Assembly: GCF_002443255.2 (NCBI RefSeq)
Contig: NW_019211456.1
Span: 12,732,229 to 12,796,228 of the forward strand
Reading direction: 5' to 3'
From: Varroa destructor
Taxonomy: Eukaryota; Arthropoda; Arachnida; Mesostigmata; Varroidae
Length of the DNA stretch: 64,000 nt
Shown: piece by piece, positions 25,161-36,431 of the stretch
Numbering within the stretch: the first letter of the stretch is position 1
How the letters are laid out: each line of letters starts with the position of its first letter
Translations under genes and position numbers: made by a program
The notes under the pieces: generated by a model
The model's database searches: none
Told to the model about the DNA's origin: nothing
What the model saw: the letters and a program-made list of their open reading frames with translations, nothing else

Positions 25161-27059
25161 AGAAGTTATTTTTTTTTAAATATCCGCGATGAAGAAGAAA
25201 ACGAACGTTTTAATTTACTGTCGTTTAATATCGAATAGAACCAGGGCTGGTGAACGGGCCGTATTACGCTGCAGCCAATTGATCTATCGACCTCTCACAT
25301 ATAGATTATATGTAATAATTTTGGTCAGGCGCTATTATTTTAGCTTTTTAATAGATTAGCCTTGTGCAAAGGTACACCTAAGCATTATAGGAATAGCCGG
25401 TCTACAACTGGTTTAATTCAGCTCGAATCTAAATAAAACACATTGCTACAGTGGCACAAAACAAGTAATAAATAAAAACAAAGGGCCTGCGCCAATATCC
25501 AAAACTATTTACAACGATGCCGAAGTACCTAATCTAAAATGTGATACATTCTAGTAAACACGTGTCAATAACTTGTTTTCACTTACGAACGTAAACGATA
25601 TTTAAATGCCCAGATATCAGTTAAGGAACTTTACGGGAACCGCTACTCAAATTGCAGTTTTTTTCGCGTCTGTTGTACGAGTTTGGCAGCATTCTTGAGT
25701 AAATACTATTTGTTTTCGAATTCCAGCTTTCTAAAAAACCTTTGCAATATTTTATTATGGTTTTGTGACAATTTCTGTTTTCTTTATTAAATTTAAATTC
25801 CGGCAAATGCCTTTCGAGTCTTCGGGTAAATTAAAAAAGGCGGTCACCTAGGAAAATTGTAGCAGTATTATGAAGCTTACGCAGTTAACTTTAATAGTGG
25901 TGAAAAAAAAAGTACCTCTCCACGATTTAGACATGTGCGTCGAGACTCTGACGACTTACTTCACTTTCAATTTCATTGGCTATACCTGGTAGTGCTAATG
26001 TACTTTGCGGTATCTTGACCGAAGGGTTCATTCGTTTACTAACACCAGCCGGTAGCCCTAATGCGATTGGCATTCCTTACGTCAGCGTATTATCTATAGC
26101 CGCTTTGACTAAAATTGCTATATTTCGTATACATATAAAATACGATGCCTTACCGAACAGACAGGGACATTCGTTTCGCGTAAGCGACCCACTTATCTGG
26201 ACTCTGCATACAATCACGTTGTTGTTACCGTTCAAAGAAGGTCAAGAATGACCGAAACGAAGATTAAATTCCATGACAAGCAGAAAACACATGAGATTCT
26301 CAAGAGCCATTATAAGAATGAAGGCGTCGGAGCTTTTTGTTTCGTCGCAAAAGTTCGCGAAGTTGCTACACGAAAAAAAGTTCTTGCGGACGGGCGGAAG
26401 AGGCGTGGGATACGGCAGATCGTTGAACGGGTGAAAACCCCACGACCAAGTGAAATAAGAGGAAGCAAAAAAGTTTAAGGTTTTGTATGAGATGGAAAAC
26501 CGCGTTCATTTTCATAAATAATGGGCCAGTCGCATTCCGAAATACCTCACGTACGGAGTTCGATATTAAACCTTTGCGTGTCATAGCCTAGCGTACAGCT
26601 ACGTACTTTAAAATATTGAGGTAGCCAGATAGATTGCGATACCATGTCCTGTCTGCACAACGAATACAGATGGCCACCTTGAAACAAGGGAAACGTCAGC
26701 GAAGAAGCTTTTCATTCAAGCGGACTCTTTTTAAAAAAAGAGCACGACGCAATTGCTGACTTCATCGTTGCTTCTTTATTGAACGATATTTGGCTGAAAT
26801 ACAAGTTCACCTTCGGTGCCATGCATACTAGAAAATGAGATCTCAATTATATTTAACGGTTAGTGCACGCCTACAGTAACAAGAACGGAAGTCGCAGAAT
26901 TGCATTAAATAACGAACACTTCCTGAGAAGCTTCCGATACGACATCGAATACTGACAATATTATGGCAACTTTGTTAAAATAAGGAACGTACATTAATTT
27001 AAATAGATACTTCAGATTGTACCAGGTTGTTGTATTCGCTTCTCTAGGGCTGGCAATAA
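25161..27059. other. No recognised gene
   Basis: Open plus-strand frames at 25976-26251 and 26248-26478 are 76 to 91 codons long, but they show no domain, signal peptide or splice pattern I can defend. The remainder is AT-rich. Confidence 0.4.
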
Positions 27060-27065
27060 TTTATT
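27060..27065 (-). terminator. Polyadenylation signal of the YEATS-domain gene
   Basis: AATAAA on the minus strand, about 100 bases downstream of the stop codon at 27162. Confidence 0.5.
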
Positions 27066-27161
27066 CCTATTCGTTGCTACGGATTTTCGTTTCACACAGC
27101 CCGCGATCACGCGCAAGGAGTCATCACTGATAGACATAGTCCTTCACCGGCTCCGTTTCTC

Positions 27162-28732
27162 TTATACGGCTCCGTTCAGTAAATTTCTGTCGTTCAATGG
27201 TTGCGTTTGTTCCTTGCTTTCGCTGGCGAACTTGTGTTCACTTATAAAACCGTCACTGGAATGATCCCTGTCAGATTTATTTTCGACAAATTCGTATATT
27301 CGCTCGATTCCTTTCTTCGGTCTGCCAGCTCGTTTTTTAGGAGTATCACCGCCCTTGAGAGGTGCGAAACCTATAGGCTGCAGCAGTGGGCGGTAGGTGG
27401 TACATCCCCGATTGGCAATTAGCCGCGCTCTCACATCACCCAAACGTGCATTAATTACCTTAAAAAAAAATAAGTGACATCATTGCATTAGGCGTAGAGA
27501 TAAGGCTCAGTTGCCTCCATCATTGGACTCTTTATCTCTTTACGTTATAACAATATGCATAGCTACCCGACTAACCTTTTTTGCATGAAGTATCGTTTTT
27601 AGCGCTTTCGTTCTGGATACTTCGTGGTGATTCGATTTACAGTCGCCTCTGGGGCCTTCCTGCAATGCGCTTGCGCTTGCGCTTGCCTTCGAAACCTGGC
27701 CATCGGTGCCGTCAAACAGAGCTTTCTGCTGAGGTAGCGGTCTGAAGACGACGATCTCATCGTATTTTTCTTCGCGGACAAAAGGCACGTACGACCAGTC
27801 ATCCGCGCTGTGGTGCCCACTTTGTTCCGGAGTGTGGTAGGCCACTAGTCGTAGGTCGTGCGACAGGACCAGAGGCTTCGTGGCGAGCGAATCATGGAAG
27901 TATATTCGAATTTTGACAGCGAATTCGCCCCAACCGGTACGGCTCACCATGAAGGGCGGATTACTTACTGACTCGTTCCTATAGTGTGGCTCCAACACGA
28001 ACACAATCTGAAAGCGCAAGCTAACGAGGTGATGTATGAAAAAATATTAGACATAAACCTGCCATTTTGATATATAAATATATTCAAAAACTATTGTCAC
28101 CATAAGAATAGTATTAATTTTGCCGATGTCAATATTTGCACTCTTTTAGGTGAGCACGTATATAAAAGCGTTTATGGACCAACGACCGACCTGGTCATCT
28201 ATGCACCGTTTCTCAGTTATACTAGTAAAATGTGATAAATTAAATTGGTTGTATCGAACTTCGCGGCCGCTGTGATGCTTCTTCGAACCACATCTCTGAC
28301 GAGCAATATGCAAAATTAAATGTTGTGCATTACCTTCCGGATGATCTTCGCCAGCGCAGCTGTCTCATACTCTTTGTACGCTCGGACGTAAACTGTCCAG
28401 CGATGTGTGTGTCCCTCGGGCAACTGGGGAAGATGACTTGCCTCTGCCACGTACTGAGCTTCGTTTCCGTATATGATGGATAGACTGCACTCTTCATCAC
28501 CTGGAGGTTGCGTTCTCAAACTCGACGAATAGGAATCTAGAGATTTGCTCTTACTCAAGTCCGCCGCTGAATCGCAAGCTGGGTTATTTAAAGTAAACGT
28601 AGAGGGGGATTGATTTTTTGAAAACTGTGCTATTTTGCAGTCATTTGACATAGCCACAACCCTAACCGACACATTCGAACCTGACATATCACAGTCAATG
28701 TTTTCCGAGGGGTAAGACATGTGAGCATCTAA
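27162..28732 (-). CDS. YEATS-domain protein (GAS41/YEATS4-like) with AT-hook tail
   Basis: Three exons in phase 0: 28732-28334, 28007-27576 and 27377-27162, with stop TAA at 27162-27164. Introns have GTAATG...TTTCAG and GTTAGT...CTGCAG ends. The protein has a Ser-rich N-terminus of about 75 residues. A YEATS domain follows, with IIYGNEAQYV, GHTHRWTVYVR, then NPPFMVSRTGWGEF and the YDEIVVF strand. YEATS domains bind acylated histone lysines, and GAS41 acts in SWR1/TIP60-type nuclear complexes. The HTH-x-WTVYV and TGWGEF strings favour GAS41 over AF9 or YEATS2. The usual GAS41 C-terminal coiled coil is absent; an Ala-Ser repeat and an AT-hook (KKRAGRPKKG) are found instead. The start is unsettled: exon 1 follows a splice acceptor, and its first ATG is at 28720, giving about 344 residues, but an upstream exon is possible. 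The acceptor of exon 3 was chosen for its pyrimidine tract. Confidence 0.75.
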
Positions 28733-28798
28733 CTGAAAAAGCAAACCTCACCGTGATGAAGGTGCACTCTAGTAACTTAGCATCTAACACAGGGTGAA

Positions 28799-28869
28799 AC
28801 GACGACAATGTGACAGTAACGAACATTGGCATTCAAGTTTCATTACAGTGACTGTCACATCGTCGTCGT
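28799..28869. other. 71-base hairpin between YEATS exon and its inverted copy
   Basis: Arms 28799-28820 and 28848-28869 are complementary over 22 bases with two mismatches (5' arm begins ACGACGACAATGTGACAG). The loop is 27 bases. It lies between the YEATS exon (ending 28732) and the inverted partial copy (starting 29029), so the arms are probably a surviving part of the same inverted duplication. The shape also fits a small-RNA precursor. Confidence 0.6.
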
Positions 28870-29028
28870 ATTCTCTATGAACAGACTTAATGAACGCATT
28901 GTGCGATCAATTTTACTTATCTGGAAGCACATCGAAAGCAATCCATCGTCTGCTAACGTTTAGTACTTTTATATCAGGCGCAGAAATAATTCAGCGCACC
29001 TTCACCATAGCGCGTTTGGATTTCTTAG

Positions 29029-29139
29029 TTAGATGCTCCTTTGGAAAATATCGACTGTGATATGTCAGGCTCGAGTGTGTCGATCAGAGTTGTGGCAATG
29101 TCAAATGACGGCAAGATAGCACAATTTTCAAACAATTAG
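29029..29139 (+). pseudogene. Inverted partial copy of the YEATS gene exon
   Basis: On the plus strand, after TTTCTTAG, the sequence matches the start of the minus-strand YEATS exon at 28732 base for base over long stretches. Both begin TTAGATGCTC and share ENIDCDMSGS, then VVAMSND and KIAQFS. The copy keeps the splice acceptor and reading frame. It has lost 12 bases, including the ATG present in the gene copy, and ends in frame at TAG (29137-29139). Similarity also continues upstream into the intron side (AGCGCACCTTCA versus AGTGCACCTTCA). It encodes 36 residues from before the YEATS domain, so it is probably not functional. Confidence 0.75.
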
Positions 29140-32100
29140 GCCGGATTCGAACACTAGGCAACTAGTCCAAACGTACGGAACATATGAGGCGCTTAATGCT
29201 GGCATAGACGAACAGTAACGTTTATAATCCTTATAAAACTCATACCGGGAAACGTTGTATATTTTTGCATACAAAAGTGAGATTGAAGAGCGCTTTTTCA
29301 AACCGTGAAGTATAGTGCCCGTACTAGAGATGCTAGCTTAAAAAGCTAAAGCTCCTGTGCGCGGGAAAATATATGCTGCGACATGGTCATTGTACCTTAT
29401 ATTAATGCAATTATGTTCTGTAAGGAAATTATGCAGAAAAATTATCTACCCTTCGAAGCAACCAATTCATATGGTGGATAGCTACCCTAGAGTGATTATC
29501 AAACACGTTCCACTGTTAAGTGCTAAAGTACTACTACTGTCATTTTACAAACCTTAGTTTTAAAAGCATATAGCATAAGCTTAAATATTATTCAGCGGAG
29601 TGTTTGAAGAGAGAAGCGTTTCTTCGAAAGAAGATTCGACAAGTATGAAGTGTTATAGGTGATTGTATACAGCCAGTAAGTATTGAGATACTCTAAAGTA
29701 GAATTATGGCAGAAAAAGGACGTTTATACCAACGCACTTTTGGGACTGGGGATCCTATTTGTATTAATCATTACATTACCAATCGGTGGGTCGTGCGTAC
29801 GCGTCATGTAGAACATTCCATTAGATTTTGTAAAAACTAGCATGTATTAGAAGCGATCGAATTTTTTATTATATCTATGGGCAACGATCGAAGAAATAAA
29901 ACGGGACAAATAGGACGGAGACCGCCGCAATTAATCGAACCGAAAACCATTGTAAACCAAAATATGGCGTGGAAGTCTGCTGTACGTGCCAGCTACATTT
30001 CATCGATCCGCGTTATGATATGACAGCGCGTGACATATTTGATACAATTGTTATTCATTCTTTATTAGTTTAGACGTCCGAATCACCTTTGCGTACAAAG
30101 TCTTGCAATGATTGATTAATCAATCGTATTTTTTGGGCAACTCAAAAACATCATCGCTGAAGTCCGTTTTGTTCATCGGTGTTTATTTCTACTATGAATC
30201 GACCATTCTTTTTCAACGTGCATACAACACAGCCTTCGATATCATACTACCTTTGCAAATTTCCCAGCTAGCTATACATTGCATGTTTGCGACTGTAGCT
30301 ATGCATGATAAAGATGAAGGCATAACGAAAACATGGTTTACGAAACGAAAATAGTCCCATTTAAAGCAACATTACGTGGCACTACAAACAAGCTATATTG
30401 CTCGAGTTACTAACCAGATTGTATGGCCTTCGTTTATTTTTTTGTTAAGCATATACATGATATATATATCATTACTTGAACGAATCGCATGCACAAACAG
30501 CAGAACTAGCTATATTACTACATAAAAATGAACCTTTCTGACAAAAAAACGATGGAAGGTGCAAAAAAATTCAGTTCTGCTCCTTACCATGCCCGCGCCT
30601 TACTTTTGCAAGCTAAGGCGCCGAAGCAACCTGTGACCTACTATCATAGTATCTCGGACTATCATCAAGATACACGGTCTTAAGACGACTTGGGTCTTGT
30701 ATGAAGTGTGAAAAGTGAACACTGGATTCGTACCATTTAGTAATTCCTCTCAATAATGAACTACAGCTTAACCGCCGATTGCTTAACAGATCACATTTTC
30801 ACACAGCATATTATTCTGCAGTGTCGATTGACCCCGATAGCCACAGCTAAATGTCTTCATTAAAAGCGGAGGTTATATTTTGTCTGTATATTATTATTGT
30901 ATATAATGAAGCACCAAATTGAATAATGTGATACCTCTGTGCGTAGATTGTACGTAACCGCAGAGTAGTACTTTGATAATGCTTTGTGATATTGCTTATT
31001 TGACGAAGATTTTGTTTAGGAACGAAACTTAATCTTTTTTGGATTGCCTTAGGCAGAAACTGGCAAGTCAGCCGAGTTGCTTTAAGCATAACTTAATCTA
31101 GTAAAGAGTGATACAAAGCAAATATGGCCTTTCATCATATTAACGTGCGTACAAAAATAGATGACACCTTTCCGGTGCTGCTCTATTAAATAGCATAAGC
31201 AAAACATAAATGTAGGTGACAACACGGAAATGCATTTGTTGCAGTGCCTGAAATAACGTCAGGCTGACGGAGGAAAAAGACTAAGCTAGTTGTAGTTTTC
31301 CCACATGCGCTGTAAAGGGTTCACCAGCCTGAATGCTTTAGCTTGGTTTGTTGGTGTCGTTCAATGCCTTGCGTATGAAAATCTGCATGGACCGCATGTA
31401 ATACTAGGTAATGCGTTCAAACTGAGAAATGCTTTGATAGGCTTTTTATCCTAACGAGCATACCCTCGTCTCTATTCCTGGCACCAGAATGAAACTAATT
31501 TTTACTAAAATAAAGCAACAACGACCACAGTGTGCTGTTTTCGCAATTTGAGAGAAATCAATTATCCAATCATTCTTTGCTAAACGAACTCCCACCGAGA
31601 TTAATAATTTTCTCTTATTACCGAAATCGACAGTTTAAGTTATTTCTAGCTTTCATGCGGAAAATCTGCCGAAGATTTGCAGAAAGCAAACTGGAAGATT
31701 CTCAATAGAATTTAGATCTAAGGAGCTCACAAATTAACCAACATGGCCCAAAGCGTTATTACTAATAGATTTAGGGTTTCGAAAAAGAAAATCGACTGCC
31801 GCTTTAGACGGGAGAATGACAGTCGCCAATTAAATCCAATTAAGCTTTAACAATTCGCCCCTTCAAGTTTTTGGGCTGTTCTGGGCTTATGCATTTTGGA
31901 AAGACCAGCCCGAAATTATATCCTTCTGATATTCTTTATATGTGGCGTGTTTCGTGACATTTGATTAATTTACATATACCAATATCGAGCGACGCGTGGT
32001 TACAATTAAAAAGTTATAAAAAAAAAATATATATTGAAAATGATAAAGTTTTAAGACCCCAATTGAAGGTGTAGTGGCATTATTGAAACGTTTGACAAGA

Positions 32101-33955
32101 CTTTACATGACAACGTCGACTGGCTTACTACCGCCTTTGTCAAAGAAGCGTTCGCAGAATCGCCAAGAAAACATTCGAAATGACCCTTTAAGCAACTTAG
32201 GGCCCAAATCGAAACTGCAATCTCAGTAAATGGTGGTTATAATAAATAAACATGACCGTCAAGGATGACATATTTGTTTGACTTAATAGTCTTAAGGATC
32301 AAAGTCTCAACTCAGGCGCGCCATCATGTAAATGATTCCGGAATTACAGTACTGCCATTAAAGGTTGCATCGTACGCTTGGCTTCCTGCGTTATACGTTA
32401 GTATATATTTTAGTAGTATATATTATACAGCAAGTTTTACGACAACAATTAGACCTATCCTAATCTATACAAAATATAGATTAAATAACCCTCCCTATAG
32501 ACCAATTGGGGCCTTAATTGTAGTAACATAAGCTTGTCCTATGATAGAAAATCGATATTCTCTTATTTCTGAGATTCCGGAATTAGAGGGTCCGCCTACA
32601 TTGTTTCTGGTGTAACAACTGATATCCAAAAGCCGAATAAAGAAGATTAAGCATTTTTATATACCTAGCACAGCATTATACACCTCGATGTATATGGTTG
32701 TAAAACTCATTTTTCGCATGACAGTTCATCTCTACGGTTCTGTGCTACTACCACTGCTTCTTCTGTTTAAATTTTTATTTTATTTATTAGAGTATAACAG
32801 CCAGTGCCAATATGGAAATGACTTCTCGCTGCATGTGTAATAAAAAAAATTGCAATAAAAATCTATAAAATTTGTTGTTTTCGTCTAAATATAGAGTTAT
32901 CCTTTTTGCCTTTCAGCACATTAATAAAATTGCTTATCGAACATGTTCCCATATGTTTCATATTTCCTCAGTACTACAAAACTACTAAAGCAGGGCGTTC
33001 CATAAAATTGTGCTCATCGTTACATTAACAAGAGCTCACTCATTTATGAATATACGTACGCTTATTTAAAATATCAGTAAATGCTTAAGAATGCATTTGA
33101 AAACAGATACTTCAAGCATCCGAAGCTTAAACTTGTTTAGTCTACACTATCAAGGGTTCGGCTTAAGTACTTTACAGCTCTGGGTTTTCTCTTTGACTCG
33201 GTGTCAATATCAATTAAGCTCAATTAGCGTCGAATGTATCGAGCTTGCCATATGGGGGTGCCATAACACATTGCCATGTGTTATGGACTCCCCATACACG
33301 GAACGAGTCGTTACTTACCTACCCACGTTGGACTCGCGGACTTCGTTATTTCCAAGAATCCGGTTATTAGCTCTTCAGTTGCTAGGACAAGCCCAGGCTT
33401 TTTATTTCTGCCAAAGCTGTTCCACTAATACACTAGAATTCGACTTATTTGTTAAATTCGAGATCATGTTTTTTTGTCGATAATTATGAAAATATACTTT
33501 GCTATATAAATTCAGGTTCGCTGTTCCGTTGTAGTAGTGTGACAAAAAATTCGTCACCTTGGAAATTTCTTTTTACTAAAGAAACCTGTCGTATACCTTT
33601 AACGCCACCTTCCCGATTCAAAACTAAGAGTATAAACCTACAAACCTATTCACCTACAAACACAGGCCAATCATCATAGGATTCTCCTAAAATATTGCAG
33701 TATTAATTATCCTTGCTTAGTTGAGCAACTCACATAAATGCTATTTACTTTTATTATAAATGTATTTGAATCTTTCCCAAACCGAAATTATTTTAAATAA
33801 TGCGTGATCGTATTTGAACCTCATCGATTCAAAGAGTGTTTCCATTTACCCCAAGACCTAATTGTACAGCACACCCGATGAATCACAGCGTGTCGAAAAT
33901 AGATAAGCAACATCAATAAACGTTGGTAAAAGCTGGCCGATTAATCGCTAATTTA
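29140..33955. other. No recognised gene
   Basis: About 4.8 kb of AT-rich sequence. Upstream exons of the YEATS gene could lie here on the minus strand, but I cannot identify any. The longest frame (33091-33483, plus) is interrupted in meaning by a hairpin and has no domain. Confidence 0.4.
33251..33296. other. 46-base hairpin
   Basis: Arms 33251-33270 and 33277-33296 pair over 20 bases with three mismatches around the 6-base loop TTGCCA. The inner ten pairs (CCATAACACA/TGTGTTATGG) are perfect. The loop is short for a typical animal miRNA precursor. It could be a small inverted repeat or a regulatory hairpin. Confidence 0.5.
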
Positions 33956-36431
33956 TTAATGCAGGCCTGCTTTAGAGAGGTGTTGCCGCGTATATGGAGC
34001 AGTTGTTGTATTCAGTAGTTCACCCATCTTGAAATAGCAGTACCTCTGGTCGTATTTCATATCAAACCAAAAATTAATAGCAATACTTTGATGTGACTGT
34101 TGAACCTGGTGAAACCATAACGAAGGTAGGTATAAAACGTCACCTAGAAATACATAAAAATTCAGAAACTCAATTAGTCAAGTCAGTAGTGCTCGGTAAT
34201 ATAAAAATACCATATATCTATAGCACTATATAACTGCCATATAACTATAGTAGTATAATATATACGAACCACTACGAAAGCCTACTCCTAAATATTTGAG
34301 GCTAATGAAATGCAAGCATTAACTTTGCAAAGCTTGGATAAATTTACTTAACCTATGTGGTTCAAGCAGAGCATCAGTAATAGATGAAAAATCTTCTAGT
34401 CCTTTTCTAGCTTTTCTGCTTATATTGCACACCAAGGAGCGATAAGGGTTAACGACAGGTTTTCAAGACAAACTGGCAGATAAGAAAAACCAGGGACTTT
34501 TCACGCATTTTTTTACAAATAATGGGATAACTTAAATATTTAAAATGGTTTCTTTAATATTGTTTCAGTCGTTTGCACTTAATGTTTTCAACGCCTAAAA
34601 GTTGCACTGTTGTGTGATTATTGCCATACGAGTCATTCCCTTTTTACTGTAGGATCAGGGTATTGTTAAACTACCGTAAAATAGGTAATTTTTAATAATC
34701 CTTAGGGAGCCAGGTATATGAATATTTTGTTTTATATTACTCTATCGTTGTCTTATAGTTTTTAGGCCATTTTTCTTCTACTTCAATTTTACATTTCATT
34801 AACTTTATATAATATAGCTCTGCTGTAAACAACCTGTTATAATATTCATATTGTCGCCTTCGCCAAACAGTTCAATTTGGTTTGAATTACAAAGCAAATA
34901 ACCTCACCCATCTTCAGTACTGTTTTGAGGCATTGGACACCAGGCCATTCGCCAGGGCGGCCGTCCACCCAAAGGGTTTCGCCTTGTGTTTCCTCTAACG
35001 TCCATTGGCTTTTTTGAGATGTTTCATTGCTGCCGGAGCAGCTATAAGAGGTCCCGGATGAAAGGATACCATCATTGTTATTGTGACGTCGGTGCATGAA
35101 GTTTTTGCATAGTCGATGCGGTATTCGCAGTATCGAGTGAGGCGGACATAGAGTAAACGTCTTGTAGCCTCTAAAATATATCGAATATTAAATATGGCGC
35201 GAAAGTTAATAAAGGAAATGTGATTCAGTGTGTGAACTATAAAAAGGCTATAGTAGTTTACGTGGTCAACATACATAAACATAATCAAATCAATTAATAT
35301 GTACTATAAAATATAGTTGTTAGTATAATTACCAGTCGCTGTTACGAAAATTATATCTAAATAGGCTTTAAAGAGAAAAAGCTAATGTAGTCTGCATCTT
35401 ACCTGACAACCGCATAAAGGTTCTCATAATGGTCCTTGTGCATCGAGGTAATGGCTCGATGGTCGCCCATCCAGAAATTACTGGCGTCAGGATTTGCTCC
35501 GAAAACTTGTGAGCCCCAATCCCGCAAATCGGGCGTGATGTCATTCCACAAAGAGCTGAATTCATCTTCTAGATTCGAATTCTGCTTTTGGATATACAAA
35601 ACTTCATCCGAGCGAGGCTGTCATGTGCATAAGAAAAACAAACTATGATGAGCCTTATGTAACCTATTAGGGATGTAGTTGCGGTATACGTGGCAAAAGC
35701 ATTAAAGCACTCCTCACATGTTTGTGTTTTTAAAACTCAATCTAATACGTTCACGGAAATTGTATGCCCAGTGGTTACATTAGTACTCGTCCGAATGAAT
35801 CATGCTTTAGCTCGCCATTTGTCAATACAAAACGTTAATGATAACGATAGGTTTACGATACAGGAAATACATAGGAAACGATAGTGATAAGGATACAGAT
35901 AGGTTTAAACGTAACACTCATTTCTCGCTTATAATCACACCTTTTCCATGGCTTCTATAAAGTTTGCGAAAGACATTTGGGTCTCATATGGAAGACAGAA
36001 CTTCCCGCCTCGGATAGCGTCCGTCCAGCCGTCAGGTGTAATAGCAACAGTGATTAGCATATCTAGAGTTTTTAGGTACTCATTGGTCCATCGACGAAGA
36101 GCTGGCCATGAGGCACAAGCACCCTGGTAACAAAACAAATGCATTGCTTTTCAAAGTGTGCTATAAAAGTTGAAATAAACAGATTTATAAGAATAATTAG
36201 TGTCCAACAGCTAAAGGGGTAGGTGGACAATGGGATGAAAAAGGAAAAAAACAATTTCTCTTTAGCATTAGACTAAACCACTCGTACTTCTATTATGACG
36301 GGCCGATTGGGACTAACAAAACTTCTGTAGAACTGTAAAGGGTCGGGCAGTCCTTTTATTCGAGCCACTTCAGAATCAACGCAGAGGTCTGTGAAAAGAG
36401 CACCAACACATTCCAGGTCGTCTGGAGACAT
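33956..36431 (-). CDS. JMJD7: JmjC-domain protein, JMJD7 family
   Basis: Five exons: 36431-36288, 36123-35941, 35617-35403, 35170-34908 and 34143-33956. Every junction is GT-AG and in phase, giving 330 residues (human JMJD7 is 316). JMJD7 is a cupin-type 2-oxoglutarate/iron(II) oxygenase; the human enzyme hydroxylates a lysine in DRG GTPases. Matching strings are [41 protein letters not shown], the iron-binding HKD within [13 protein letters not shown], and [13 protein letters not shown] then [10 protein letters not shown] at the C-terminus. The third iron-binding His is kept in WFHQV, although the family usually has HH there. Exon 4 carries a Ser/Asn/Thr-rich stretch (residues about 200-235) in place of the usual short loop. 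The start ATG at 36431 opens the first exon, and no earlier in-frame coding exon is needed. Confidence 0.9.

Noticed and set aside
26248..26478. Lys/Arg-rich 76-codon ORF with an ATG
   Set aside because: It has a basic composition but no domain, no splice context and no partner exon, so I do not list it as a gene.
33091..33483. 130-codon plus-strand open frame
   Set aside because: It has no domain, signal peptide or splice pattern, it reads through a hairpin, and its residue composition looks like translated non-coding DNA.
34995..35288. 97-codon minus-strand frame beginning with Met/Tyr-rich residues
   Set aside because: It is the wrong frame over exon 4 of the JMJD7-like gene; the in-phase frame joins correctly to both neighbouring exons.
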